DNA of 64,000 nt from CATQHL01 sp965204655 (GCA_965204655.1 OZ241998.1:434001-498000); one strand, 5' to 3'. Positions 42,258-51,685 are shown, numbered from the stretch's first letter. A program made the numbers and translations. The notes: generated by a model not told the origin, from the sequence alone.

Positions 42258-43819
42258 AGACGTCTGTGGGGCATGTGAAACCGAAGAGTCCGCTTGGGGA
42301 ACCTGCTTCGCATGCTCTCCCGCGTTTGCGTCCAAAGCCCTCCCGCTAGGACTCCCAGAGTTATCAGAACCGGATACAGCATCAGCCTGCCCAGGAACAT
42401 GAGAGCCATGAGAAAGCCGCGCTCGCCTCCACTGAGTTGGTATGCGTCAATGCTGGGCGCTAAGTCACCTAAGGCAGGCCCCATGGTGGCTAGGGCGCTC
42501 ATGGCGCCGGAGACTGCCCCTAGGAGATCCATGCCGGTCAGCGCTAAACAGAACGCCCCCCCCACGACGGCTATCCCAAGCAGGATCTGAAACGCGTTGA
42601 GGAAAGACAGAGAGCCTTCCGAAACATATTTGCGCCCCAGTTTGACCACGTGGACGGCGTTCGGGTGGAGTTGGATTACTAGTTCCCGGTAGGCGTACTG
42701 AAGAGCGGGGACAGCGCGGCTGAGTCGGAAGCCGCCTCCTGCGGAACCAGACATCCCCCCCGTGAGGATCAGACCGAGTATGAGAAGCTGCAGACCCCCC
42801 GACCACTCCGACCAATCTGCGAGTCTGAAACCAGTGCTGCTCATAGCGGACGACACGCTGAAGGCTGAGCGGCGAAGGGATTCCGTCCCTTGGCCGGGGT
42901 CGCTCACGACCCACGTAAACAGGGACAGCAAGAGCAGCAGCCCCACATACAACTTCAGTTCGAAGGAGTGCCGCAGAGTGCCGAACCTGCCCCTGAGCGC
43001 CCACCAGACGGCAACTATGCTCACTCCTGAGATGGCCATCCCGGCAGTAGCCGCCCACTCCACCGCTGGCGAATTGAAGTGCGCCAGACCTTGGGCGTGA
43101 TTGGCCATTCCTCCGGTGGAAGCCGTGCTGAAGGCGTAGGTAGCGGCGTTGAAGACTCCCATCCCCGCAGCGCCGTAGAGAGCAGCGCAGATGATGGTCA
43201 GGGCCGTGTAGGTCGTCAGTATCTGACTCAGACGCAACCCCTCCTGCAGCCTCGGGTCGGCGCCGGCGCTCACCCTGATTCCCTTGCGGACGGAGTCGAG
43301 GAAGTTCATGGGGGTGTACGTGGGCAGGACGACGACGAGCAGCACGAGACTTGCGTAGCCCCCGATCCACTGCGTAGCCGCCCGCCAGAAGAGAACTCCC
43401 CGCGAGAGGGACTCAACGTCCGCGAGCGAGCTGAAGCTGGTAGTGCAGAAGCCTGCGACCGATTCAAATATCGCGTTCGGAACTGAAGTAGTGGCGCCCG
43501 TCAACAAGTAGGCGGCGCTGGAGATTGCGAACATAGTCATCCAGGCCGAGACCGCCGCGGCGAAGGCGGTTTTCGCCCGCTGATTCCTGAAAGGCCCCCG
43601 AAAGCGCCGAGTTCCCCAGAGACCTGTCAGCAGGCAGACCCCTCCGAGGATCAGAAAGGCAACCGACGACCTTTTTGCCAGGTTCTCCAGGTCAACGAGA
43701 GCGGCTGCAATGGCGAACGCTCCGCAGACCGCCCCGGCCCAGAAGGAGGCCGCAAGGGCGAGCGGGGGATCGGTTGTTCGCCTGACCTGAGCGGTTCCGA
43801 GCCCCGCGGTGAAGCTCAC
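42254..43819 (-). CDS. TrkH-family potassium uptake protein (second, diverged copy)
   Basis: 521 aa. Same fold as the downstream TrkH: SVAGFCTTSFSSL, AFSTASTGGMANHA, AMSSTGFRLAD and ALATMGPALGDLAP mark the four filter loops. Loop 1 has CTTS where most TrkH have TTTG, so ion selectivity or gating may differ. Low overall identity to its neighbour indicates an old duplication. The start overlaps trkA by 4 bp (ATGA) and the stop overlaps the next trkH. The two could form hetero-oligomers, which is an inference. Confidence 0.88.
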   Translation of the reverse strand: MSFTAGLGTAQVRRTTDPPLALAASFWAGAVCGAFAIAAALVDLENLAKRSSVAFLILGGVCLLTGLWGTRRFRGPFRNQRAKTAFAAAVSAWMTMFAISSAAYLLTGATTSVPNAIFESVAGFCTTSFSSLADVESLSRGVLFWRAATQWIGGYASLVLLVVVLPTYTPMNFLDSVRKGIRVSAGADPRLQEGLRLSQILTTYTALTIICAALYGAAGMGVFNAATYAFSTASTGGMANHAQGLAHFNSPAVEWAATAGMAISGVSIVAVWWALRGRFGTLRHSFELKLYVGLLLLLSLFTWVVSDPGQGTESLRRSAFSVSSAMSSTGFRLADWSEWSGGLQLLILGLILTGGMSGSAGGGFRLSRAVPALQYAYRELVIQLHPNAVHVVKLGRKYVSEGSLSFLNAFQILLGIAVVGGAFCLALTGMDLLGAVSGAMSALATMGPALGDLAPSIDAYQLSGGERGFLMALMFLGRLMLYPVLITLGVLAGGLWTQTRESMRSRFPKRTLRFHMPHRRL

Positions 43820-45150
43820 TCGAACCGCTTGCGGACCGCGGAAACCGCCTTTGGTCTGGCCAGTATGACGAGGTTGTCGTTGGCCTGAAATTGCGTGTGA
43901 GCTCGACCGATTTCCGAGCCGTCGCTGCGCACGACCGCTGCTATCAGCACGTTCTTGGGCAGGTGCAGATCACCTATCGTGCGGCCTTCCACCTTGCTAT
44001 TGGCCTTGAGGGTTATCTCCAGCACCTCAACGTCGGTGTCGAGGAATGTAGCCACCTGTACTCCGCCGCGGATCTCGCGCAAAACACCGTTGGCGCAGGC
44101 GGTACGCGGTGAGAGAGCGCCGTCGATTCCCAGCCGCCTCAGCAGCGGAAGGAATTCCAGGCGGTGCAGCAGGGCGACTACTCCCGACACGCCCTGCGAC
44201 TTGGCGAACAAGCAGGAGAGCATGTTGTCCTCGTCGTTGCCTGTGAGGGCGATCACGGCGTCTGCGTCTGCTATGTTTTCGTTTTCCAGCAGTTCCGCGT
44301 CGGTTATGTCGCCCTGCAGGATCAGCACGTCGTTGAGTGTTTCAGCCAGTTCTCTGGCGCGCTCCGGATCGCGTTCCAGCAGGGTGATGTCGATGCGGCG
44401 TTCAACCAGTTTGCGCGCCAGCATCTCGGCTGTGCGCCCTCCGCCGAGCAGCATCACCTTCCGAATCGGCTCCTTCACCAGTCCCAGGATGCGCTGCAGA
44501 TCGGAGGAGACTTCCCGCAGGCTGACGATCCTGACCATGTCGCCCTGTCGCAGGTACATGTCTTTTCGAGGGATGATCGTCTCGCCGTTCCGCGAGATTG
44601 AGCCGATCAGAAACGACCAGTCAGGGCCGTACTTGGAGTCGCTTTCTGAGAGGGTCTTATTGATCAGTTCGGAGTCCGGCCCCAGCACGATGCCGACGAC
44701 CATTACTTTGCCGTCCGCCAGCACGTTGAGTTCCGTCGCCCCCGGATAACGCAGCAGGTTGTAGATCTCCCCTGCGGTTTCCTCGTCCGGGTCGATGGCC
44801 ACATCCACCTCCATGGCCTCGAGCAGTTCTTCGGCGTCCCGCAGCAGGCGTGCTTCGATCCTGACGATCGTCTTGGGGACTCCCATCTTCTTGGCCAACT
44901 TGCCCGCAACGAGGTTCGTCTCGTCGTCGGAGGTCACGGCGACGAGAAGGTCGGCCTTGTGGAGTTTGGCTCGCTTCATCGTCTCTGGGTGACTGCCGCT
45001 GCCAGCGACCACCATCACGTCTAGGCGGTTTTCTATGTGCTGGGCTCTCTTGGAGTCGATCTCCACCAGGGTTACCTTGTGGCCCTCGCTCTCTAGGCGC
45101 CCGGCCAGGTAAGTCCCCACCTCCCCGGCTCCCACGATGACGATCCTCAT
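43816..45150 (-). CDS. trkA: Trk system regulatory NAD-binding protein TrkA
   Basis: 444 aa from ATG 45150 (AAAGGA 9 nt upstream). Starts MRIVIVGAGEVGTYLAGRLE, the first RCK_N Rossmann domain, followed by a TrkA_C domain (GIVLGPDSELINKTL), then a second pair (KVMLLGGGRTAEMLARKLV; EITLKANSKVEGRTIGDLHL). Tetramer/octamer that gates TrkH in response to NAD(H) or ATP. It is the first gene of trkA-trkH-trkH. A short gap of 14 bp separates it from the 5-formyl-THF cyclo-ligase gene. Confidence 0.95.
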   Translation of the reverse strand: MRIVIVGAGEVGTYLAGRLESEGHKVTLVEIDSKRAQHIENRLDVMVVAGSGSHPETMKRAKLHKADLLVAVTSDDETNLVAGKLAKKMGVPKTIVRIEARLLRDAEELLEAMEVDVAIDPDEETAGEIYNLLRYPGATELNVLADGKVMVVGIVLGPDSELINKTLSESDSKYGPDWSFLIGSISRNGETIIPRKDMYLRQGDMVRIVSLREVSSDLQRILGLVKEPIRKVMLLGGGRTAEMLARKLVERRIDITLLERDPERARELAETLNDVLILQGDITDAELLENENIADADAVIALTGNDEDNMLSCLFAKSQGVSGVVALLHRLEFLPLLRRLGIDGALSPRTACANGVLREIRGGVQVATFLDTDVEVLEITLKANSKVEGRTIGDLHLPKNVLIAAVVRSDGSEIGRAHTQFQANDNLVILARPKAVSAVRKRFE

Positions 45151-45164
45151 GTCTGCCTGTCCTT

Positions 45165-46070
45165 TCAGGTGCGCTTCGGCGAAACGCTTGTTCCCGCCGT
45201 TGCTTCCGTTGCGCGGGCCGCTCTTCCGGGCGGGAACGCGCCTTTCCGCCCCTTGGCGACGTCGCTGGGGGCGCGCCCGCGGGGGGAACTCTGGGTTTCC
45301 CAAGGAGTGTCCTGCTTGCCGAAGACACGTACGCAGGAAGGACTCACGAAAGCGTCAACGGGCGCGTCGCCAGGGCGTTTGAGGAGGTTCGGTGTCCACT
45401 GGAATTCGTGGCCGACCCCAATCAAGATGGGGCGGGTTTCTGAGAAGTTCTTGAGGTTCTCAATGCCATCGCTTATCGGGACCTCTCCGCCGGCGTCTTC
45501 TGTTTCGCTTTCCGGGACCTCTCCGCCGGCGTCTTCTGTTTTGCTTTCCCTTCCCTCCGTCGGGCGTCCTGCTGTTTCGGGGGTGCTCGAATCGGATGCC
45601 AGGATCGGGTTGAGAGATCTGTCGTAGTAGCCGCGGCCTCTCCCTGCTCGGGCGCCCGCCGGGCCGAAAAGGACTCCCGGCAGAAGGATCACGTCGTGCT
45701 CTTCCACCGCCAGCAAGTCGGGAGAACTGCCGCTCTCAAGTGTTGAGACAGGCACTCGAATTCCGAAGCGTCCGGGCGCCGTCGGCTCATGCGGGCGGGT
45801 AAGCGCAAAAACCAGCCGGTCTTCGCTATTGATGATCGGGAAAGTCACCGAAACCCCACCGTCCCACAGCCAGGAAATTAGCGGAGCGAGATCGACTTCT
45901 CCGTCGTCGGCGGAATAGACGGCGGCGGTGTCGGTGTCGCGGCGCAGCGCGTCAGCCGCCGAAAGGCGGAGGGCGACCCGTGCGGACGCTAGAAATTGTT
46001 CCGTTTCGGGAAGTTCTCGCCGGCGCCGACGTATCTGCGCCCCTAGAGCGGATATGTCCACCGAAGGCAA
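45165..46070 (-). CDS. 5-formyltetrahydrofolate cyclo-ligase with repeat insertion and long tail
   Basis: 301 aa, TTG start. DVILLPGVLFGPAGARAGRGRGYYDRSL is the family signature at about 126-155 (quoted in parts: LLPGVLFGPAGARAGRG, GYYDRSL). Between this and the final domain strand (RPILIGVGHEFQ) an insertion of about 45 residues includes a 12-residue tandem repeat (E-S-x-TEDAGGEVP). The last ~50 residues (Arg/Ser/Gly-rich) are an extra tail overlapping nothing. Converts 5-formyl-THF to 5,10-methenyl-THF using ATP. The usual family length is about 190 aa. Confidence 0.85.
   Translation of the reverse strand: MPSVDISALGAQIRRRRRELPETEQFLASARVALRLSAADALRRDTDTAAVYSADDGEVDLAPLISWLWDGGVSVTFPIINSEDRLVFALTRPHEPTAPGRFGIRVPVSTLESGSSPDLLAVEEHDVILLPGVLFGPAGARAGRGRGYYDRSLNPILASDSSTPETAGRPTEGRESKTEDAGGEVPESETEDAGGEVPISDGIENLKNFSETRPILIGVGHEFQWTPNLLKRPGDAPVDAFVSPSCVRVFGKQDTPWETQSSPRGRAPSDVAKGRKGAFPPGRAARATEATAGTSVSPKRT
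45477..45548. repeat. 36-bp tandem duplication within the cyclo-ligase gene
   Basis: 45477-45512 and 45513-45548 are identical at 35 of 36 positions. The unit encodes 12 residues, in frame. Confidence 0.9.
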
Positions 46071-46261
46071 TTCTAACCCGCATTGCCCGCGCCCGACCGG
46101 AAGCGTTTCTCGGCGCTCAAAGGGGGTGATTCAGCCCGGCTGGGAGCAAGGCGGCTAGGCGAGTATTGGCGGAGGGCAAAGGGGTTATTAAAGTGAAATT
46201 AATTATCTAGTCTTGTCTGCCCACACCCCTGATTATTGAGGATTTCGCGGAGGTCTCCAAC

Positions 46262-48355
46262 ATGCAAGCAATCCCCTACATGGCGCTCGGCTCCGCCCTC
46301 GCAGCCCTCGGGTTGGCATACCTCTTTTACCGCTATGTGCGCTCCACCGATCCCGGGAACGACCGCATGCGCCAACTCATGGAGGCCATAGCAGAAGGAG
46401 CACGCGCCTTCTTGCGACGCGAATACCGCTGGGTGGCGGGCTTCGTGGTGCTGATGGTGATCTTGTTGGTCTCGGTGCTCGACTGGGGGCGTTTCGGGGC
46501 GATCTCCTACGCCCTGGGGGCTCTTCTCTCGGCTGGCGCAGGTTGGATAGGGATGAAGGTCGCCACGATGGCCAACGCACGCACCGCCCACGCTGCCCGC
46601 CGCGGAGCGTCTCGGGCGCTGCCGCTGGCCTTCCGCGGGGGCGCAGTAATGGGGTTCTCCGTGGCGGGGCTCAGCCTGCTGGGCTTGAGTTTCTGCTACT
46701 TGTTGTTCGCGGTCTGGCTCAAACGTCTGGACGCTTTTGAGGTGATAACCGCCTACGGCCTGGGCGCGAGCACGATTGCGCTCTTCAGCCGCGTGGGAGG
46801 CGGCATCTACACCAAGGCAGCGGACGTGGGAGCGGATCTCGTCGGGAAAGTGGAAGCCGGCATCCCTGAAGACGACCCGCGCAACCCCGCCACGATCGCA
46901 GACAACGTGGGCGACAACGTGGGCGACGTAGCGGGCATGGGGGCGGATCTGTTTGAGAGCTACTCGGGTGCGATCATCGCACCCGTGGCCTACGCCTGGT
47001 TCGCCTCGGGAGCGGCCAGCGCAACCGAAGCCAACGAGGGCGTCCTGGCCGGTTTTCTGCTCTTCCCCTTTTTGGTGGCGTTCGTGGGGATGGCGGCCTC
47101 GATCATCGGCGCCCTGATGCTGAAGAAGGAGGGGGGCGACTCCTCTGAGAACCTGTCCAGAGACCTTCATTTCGGCGCAAATACGGCCATGATCTTGACT
47201 GCGGGGGGCGTGTTCGCCATCGCCCCGATGGTTTTTGACGGCAGCGCTGTCTGGAGAATGCCGCTGGCGGTGGTCTTCGGGACGATCGCCGGTTACGCCC
47301 TCGGTCGGGTGGCCGAGGTCTGGACGAGCGACCACTACCGCCCCGTGCGCCAGATCGCCAAGCAGACTTCCACCGGGCCGGCCACCACGATCCTGTCGGG
47401 AATATCCGCCGGGATGATCTCCGTGGCGGCCTCTGTGGGGATCATCGCTCTGGCAGTGGGGTTGTCCTACTGGGTGGGCGCAGGCGCAGTGCTGGCCGTG
47501 GGGGGTTCTTTCGACGCGGGCATCTACGGCGTGGCGGTGGCAGCCATCGGCATGCTCGCCACCACCGGCGTGGTGGTGGCCGTGGACGCCTACGGCCCAA
47601 TCGCCGACAACGCAGGCGGTATAGCGGAGATGGCGGAACTTCCGCCGGATGTCAGAGAATCCACTGATTCCCTGGACTCCCTGGGAAACACGACCGCTGC
47701 GATAGCGAAAGGATTTGCGGTGGGTTCGGCGGCGGTCACCGCCCTGGCGCTCTTTGCGGCCTTCAGGCAGGCGGTGGGGGCGGAAGGGACGTTCCTGTCT
47801 CTGAACATAGGGGAGGTGGATGTGTTTATCGGCTTGTTTCTGGGGGTCATGCTGCCCTTCCTCTTCGCTGCTCTCACCATTGACGCCGTCGGCCGGGCAG
47901 CCAACAAGATGATTGAGGAAGTGCGCAGGCAGTTCCGTGAGATAGTCGGGCTGCGGGAGGGCGCCCCGGGCGTGCAGCCGGATTCGGCGCGCTGCGTGGA
48001 CATCTCTACTCGCGCCTCCCTGCGGGAGATGCTCATCCCGGGGGGTTTGGCCGTGGCTGCACCGCTGGCGATCGGTTTCGTGAACATCAACGCCCTGGGG
48101 GGCTTCCTGGCAGGGGCGCTGGTGTCGGGCTTCGCCCTGGCCATCTTCATGGCCAACTCCGGCGGCGCCTGGGACAACGCCAAGAAATACATAGAAGCCG
48201 GACACCACGGCGGCAAGGGCTCGGAGGCGCACAAGGCGGCCGTGGTGGGCGACACGGTCGGGGATCCCTTCAAAGACACCGCAGGGCCTTCTATGAACAT
48301 CCTCATCAAGGTCATGACCATCGTGTCGCTGATCTTTGCCTCGGCCTTCGTCTGA
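46262..48355 (+). CDS. hppA: Membrane-bound ion-pumping pyrophosphatase
   Basis: 697 aa, about 16 membrane helices. ATG with GGAGG 8 nt upstream. ADVGADLVGKVEAGIPEDD and NVGDNVGDVAGMGADLFES hold the Mg-PPi ligands; VDAYGPIADNAGGIAEM and DTVGDPFKDTAGPS complete the active site. In GNTTAAIAKGF, Ala479 and Ala482 occupy the positions that in K+-independent enzymes are Lys and Thr, so this is predicted to be K+-dependent and may pump H+ or Na+. Gene neighbours import K+. The 191-bp upstream region is AT-rich near 46190-46215 but I see no certain promoter. Confidence 0.94.
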   Translation: MQAIPYMALGSALAALGLAYLFYRYVRSTDPGNDRMRQLMEAIAEGARAFLRREYRWVAGFVVLMVILLVSVLDWGRFGAISYALGALLSAGAGWIGMKVATMANARTAHAARRGASRALPLAFRGGAVMGFSVAGLSLLGLSFCYLLFAVWLKRLDAFEVITAYGLGASTIALFSRVGGGIYTKAADVGADLVGKVEAGIPEDDPRNPATIADNVGDNVGDVAGMGADLFESYSGAIIAPVAYAWFASGAASATEANEGVLAGFLLFPFLVAFVGMAASIIGALMLKKEGGDSSENLSRDLHFGANTAMILTAGGVFAIAPMVFDGSAVWRMPLAVVFGTIAGYALGRVAEVWTSDHYRPVRQIAKQTSTGPATTILSGISAGMISVAASVGIIALAVGLSYWVGAGAVLAVGGSFDAGIYGVAVAAIGMLATTGVVVAVDAYGPIADNAGGIAEMAELPPDVRESTDSLDSLGNTTAAIAKGFAVGSAAVTALALFAAFRQAVGAEGTFLSLNIGEVDVFIGLFLGVMLPFLFAALTIDAVGRAANKMIEEVRRQFREIVGLREGAPGVQPDSARCVDISTRASLREMLIPGGLAVAAPLAIGFVNINALGGFLAGALVSGFALAIFMANSGGAWDNAKKYIEAGHHGGKGSEAHKAAVVGDTVGDPFKDTAGPSMNILIKVMTIVSLIFASAFV

Positions 48356-48427
48356 GTTCGGACTAGCGCAGGCGGACGGCTGCGACTTCCCGGCGACTTG
48401 GGGGCAACTGGCGGCTGAGAGGCGGAC

Positions 48428-49024
48428 GTGGAAGTCGCAGAGGCGCTCTCGGTTCTTGGAGTGGAGGCGGACGCCTCCTGGTCAGAGGTCAGGGCGTCCT
48501 ACCGCCGCTTGCTCCTTTTGAATCACCCCGACGTGCGCAGCGGCGCCGGCGCATCAAAGCGCACAGCGCGCATCACCTCTGCGTATGCCCTGTTGTCGGA
48601 AGTCACGGCCAACGGGCGTAAACCCTTTCCCCTTCCCCGAGTGCGTGATCGGGAACTTTTTTCTCAGCAAGGGGTCTCCCCGCAGCAAGGCGGCGCAGAA
48701 CCGAAGCAAGCCGACTCAGCCGTCGGCGGCGAGGAGGTGCTAGAGCGCGAGCCGGCGCATTCCCCAGGCGAAGTCTTCGGGCGTCTGCGCTCAGCCGCTG
48801 CGGAAGTGGGAGAACTTCGCAGGGCAGACCGGCGCTCCGGAAGAATAGAGGTGTCCCTCGGCGCCGTCGGCGGACGCAGCATTCTGCAAGCCGAAGTGGG
48901 GCAGAACTCCGAGGGTGAAACCACCATCGGCTTCACGCTCCGCTCCCCCGCCGGGGCAGCCCCGCCGCCAATTCGCCCGATCGTAGAGAGACTGCTGGCC
49001 GGAATACGAGGATCTGCTCGGTAG
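48428..49024 (+). CDS. J-domain protein (DnaJ-like), unknown function
   Basis: 198 aa, GTG start with AGAGG 5 nt upstream. Residues 1-62 are a short J domain (VAEALSVLGVEADASWSEV, LLNHPDVRSG with the HPD motif), expected to stimulate an Hsp70. The remainder is Glu/Gly-rich then a small beta-rich domain (IEVSLGAVGGRSILQAEVG, TTIGFTLRSP). No Gly/Phe or zinc region, so it is not canonical DnaJ. It lies 72 bp after hppA. Confidence 0.75.
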   Translation: MEVAEALSVLGVEADASWSEVRASYRRLLLLNHPDVRSGAGASKRTARITSAYALLSEVTANGRKPFPLPRVRDRELFSQQGVSPQQGGAEPKQADSAVGGEEVLEREPAHSPGEVFGRLRSAAAEVGELRRADRRSGRIEVSLGAVGGRSILQAEVGQNSEGETTIGFTLRSPAGAAPPPIRPIVERLLAGIRGSAR

Positions 49025-49037
49025 ACCCCCCGGCGGA

Positions 49038-49060
49038 CGGGCGCTGCGTCGTTGCGCCCG
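49038..49060. terminator. Hairpin between convergent genes
   Basis: CGGGCGC (49038-49044) pairs with GCGCCCG (49054-49060), 9-nt loop, in the 54-bp gap between the J-domain gene and the copper-protein gene. No T-tract. Confidence 0.4.
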
Positions 49061-49078
49061 CCTCAGAGGAGGACTGCC

Positions 49079-51589
49079 TCAGACGAAAGTGCTGGCCGCA
49101 TGATCTCTGGCGTTGAAGCACTCCTGCTGGTACTGCTGCGGCACTCTTTCGCAGAGTTCGGTCGCCTTCTCCGTGCTGTGTTCGCTGTACACGGCGTTCA
49201 GGGAGGCTGCGACCCAGCAGTGCACCTGATAGTCGGAATCTCCCAATGAGCACAGGCGCAGGACTGTGTCCACGTTGAGGCGCGCTGAACCGCTGGCGTC
49301 GCGCCCCATGCTGCCGTAACAAGTGCGGATCATGTCCTTTCTGATGCCGTTGCAGATCTCAAAACCCTTTTTGAACCCGTCCTCGTCGTAGCCGACCTGG
49401 AAAAGTATCCAGGAGGTCTGCATGGCCCAGCACTCATCAACGAACTCGTCCTTGACTGCGTTGCAGGGGTACATAAGGTCTTCGGTACTCAATTCGGTAT
49501 CCAGCAGACCCTGCTGTGCTGCGGTCACGTTCTCCATGAACGATCCGCCCACGCAGGAACTCTCCTCCCAAGTGTCCTCCAGCGCTTCGCAGGTGTTGAG
49601 TGCGGCGAAGAGGTCGCCGTCGAGATTCAGCATGACCCCGTGCCCCAGGCCGTGGACGCAGTTGTAGTGGGTGAAGGAATAGCGGTTAGCGGCAGCCGAC
49701 GTGCAAATGTCGGGCAGATTCTCATACAAGGTCTCGTCCTGGAATTTTGATATGGCGTACTCCACCACGCCGTGGTAGTAGCCCGACCAGCAAGCCGACC
49801 CCTCATACGTCAGGGCGATGCCGATGTCTCCGTAGTACTCCGCGGCGTCGTTGCCCAGGTCGTGAACGACCTGATGGCAGTCCTGCCTAATGTGGTCGTG
49901 CGTAGCGCGTAGGCGGTCAATTTCAAGCACGGCCGTGTCGGCGCCCCCTAGGCGCATGACGTTCGCGAAGTAAGCCCTGTAGCAGTCAGCTTTACCTATG
50001 CGAATGTTGGCGCAATCATCCACGCTCTCTGGGATTCCCCCGCTGAGGGCGTTGTAGCTTTCGGTGGCGATCACCCTGCCGTCCGAATCTTCGCCGCTGC
50101 TGGGGCTCTCCGAGCCTCCCCCTCCCGAAAAGACGCCAGGATTCATACTCACGATGATCACCGCCGTCGCTGCAACTGCGCTGAGGGCTCCAGCCTCTAC
50201 GCCGAGGGCCCGGAAGGTCTTCTTGTTGATGCGCTCGGGGCGTCCGCGCCGTCGGCGCCAGCGCGCTAGAAGGCCGAGATTCCAGTCGTTGTAGAGGGCG
50301 AGCGGCAGGACGACGACCGCTATGAGATAGAGCTTGTAGAGCAGGGCTATGCCGTAGTCGTTGCTCAGGAGTTCCCTGCCCGCCAGCAGCAGGGTGGAAC
50401 GCAGCCCGGTGAGCGCCAAGACGACGAAGGAAACTGCAGCCAGCGGGGCAAAACTCCTGAAGAGCGAGCGCATAGCCGCTGAGCGCTCCCCCTCTTCTAG
50501 CGCCCGCCAACTCCGCGAGACCGCCGCCAGCCCGACGAGCAGCAACGGCCCCAGCCAGAGGCTAGATGCCGTCAAGTGAAGGGTGGAAATCCAAATTCCC
50601 GTCCATTCCCAGGCGCCGGAGGAGAGCACGGCGGTGTGGCTGTTGACCGATCCCGCGGCGATGACCGCCATCAAGGCCACGCCGGCCTGCAGCAGCGTGA
50701 GCGGGTTCTCTGTCCTCGCAAGCCTCGGCGCCCAGATCAGCAGTATCCCTCCGCCCAAGGTGCTCGCCAGCAAGATCAGGCCCTGGCCTTCCGTCAGCGC
50801 CAAGCGAAGGTTTTCCACGGCCGATCCGCTCTCGTAGCCCCGAGTGACAAGGGCGATGGTGGCGACGGCTCGCAAGGAGATTCCGAGGTGAGCAATGATC
50901 GCCCCCCGCACGAGCGCCCTTCGGGCGCCGGCTTCCAGCAGCGTTCCGGCCTCTCCCCCGCCGGCGACGGCTCGCCCCGTCCGGCTGCGGAGTCTGTAGT
51001 AGAGCACGAACAGACCGCCGGCCATCAGGGCAAGCCCCAGGTACCACACGTAGCGGGCGAGCGCCCCTACGACGCTGAGGGTGCGATCCCAGAATGGTGT
51101 GGAGCGGAATTCGGCTGTCTGCAGGGAGGCGGCGTCTGCCACCCCTACTCCGATGACCACTTCGCCGGAGACGCGGTGCCCGTCCGGGCCGACTGTCGCC
51201 CAGGCCAGCCCGTACACGCCGTCGTTGAGGTCGGGCAGGGAGAAGTTGATGACTTCCTGCTCTTCGCCGAAGGGCGTAAGAAGTTCCGCCCCGGGGATGC
51301 TCTCCCCGTCAAGGGAGATGATCTCCAGCTTCACGCTGTGGGGGGAGACCGCCTCAGCGAAGGTGAGCGTCAGCCGATCAGGGGCTTCCTCAAAGGAACT
51401 GCGCGTCGGCGGGTCGGTGAGCAGGAGCCTGGTGTGAGCCGAAGCCCCCGAGGCGCTGCAGACCAAGACGACGACAAATACGAGGAAGATCGTCGTCAAA
51501 CGCAACGGCGAGGGGCGCAGCAGCCGCCTCCGGTGCTGGCTGCCGCCGAGGGGCGTGCCGCCTTTCTGCAGCGGGAAGACGCTGGACAT
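49079..51589 (-). CDS. CopC-CopD copper protein with Cys/His-rich C-terminal domain
   Basis: 836 aa from ATG 51589 (AAGGA 9 nt upstream). Signal peptide (to ~51) ends ASGASA, so mature His52 is N-terminal as in CopC; PDGHRVSG provides Asp136 and His138, the other Cu(II) ligands. CopD membrane domain (~160-490, eight or nine helices, with SVNSHTAVLSS and STLHLTASSLWLG). A Ser/Gly linker leads to ~310 extracytoplasmic residues with 16 Cys: CHQVVH, YYHG, NCVHGLGHG give a His-rich patch, then Cys pairs at 667/679, 709/720, 746/757, 780/791, 813/824. That last domain is unrecognised. Likely in copper handling at the cell surface. Confidence 0.85.
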   Translation of the reverse strand: MSSVFPLQKGGTPLGGSQHRRRLLRPSPLRLTTIFLVFVVVLVCSASGASAHTRLLLTDPPTRSSFEEAPDRLTLTFAEAVSPHSVKLEIISLDGESIPGAELLTPFGEEQEVINFSLPDLNDGVYGLAWATVGPDGHRVSGEVVIGVGVADAASLQTAEFRSTPFWDRTLSVVGALARYVWYLGLALMAGGLFVLYYRLRSRTGRAVAGGGEAGTLLEAGARRALVRGAIIAHLGISLRAVATIALVTRGYESGSAVENLRLALTEGQGLILLASTLGGGILLIWAPRLARTENPLTLLQAGVALMAVIAAGSVNSHTAVLSSGAWEWTGIWISTLHLTASSLWLGPLLLVGLAAVSRSWRALEEGERSAAMRSLFRSFAPLAAVSFVVLALTGLRSTLLLAGRELLSNDYGIALLYKLYLIAVVVLPLALYNDWNLGLLARWRRRRGRPERINKKTFRALGVEAGALSAVAATAVIIVSMNPGVFSGGGGSESPSSGEDSDGRVIATESYNALSGGIPESVDDCANIRIGKADCYRAYFANVMRLGGADTAVLEIDRLRATHDHIRQDCHQVVHDLGNDAAEYYGDIGIALTYEGSACWSGYYHGVVEYAISKFQDETLYENLPDICTSAAANRYSFTHYNCVHGLGHGVMLNLDGDLFAALNTCEALEDTWEESSCVGGSFMENVTAAQQGLLDTELSTEDLMYPCNAVKDEFVDECWAMQTSWILFQVGYDEDGFKKGFEICNGIRKDMIRTCYGSMGRDASGSARLNVDTVLRLCSLGDSDYQVHCWVAASLNAVYSEHSTEKATELCERVPQQYQQECFNARDHAASTFV

Positions 51590-51685
51590 CAAACGGCGTC
51601 CTTCGCTGTTCGGCGAGACGGGGCGTTGGAACAAGGCATCTTCGTTAATCGTATTGCGGCAGTCCCCTTGGGGCGGGCCTCTCCT

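Noticed and set aside
46199..48232. 677-residue open frame antisense to hppA
   Set aside because: A shadow of a GC-rich coding strand; composition is His/Arg/Gln/Gly-rich without domains, while hppA is unmistakable.
50576..51685. Upstream extension of the MFS gene
   Set aside because: It is antisense to the CopC-CopD gene and has no membrane-protein character before 51686.
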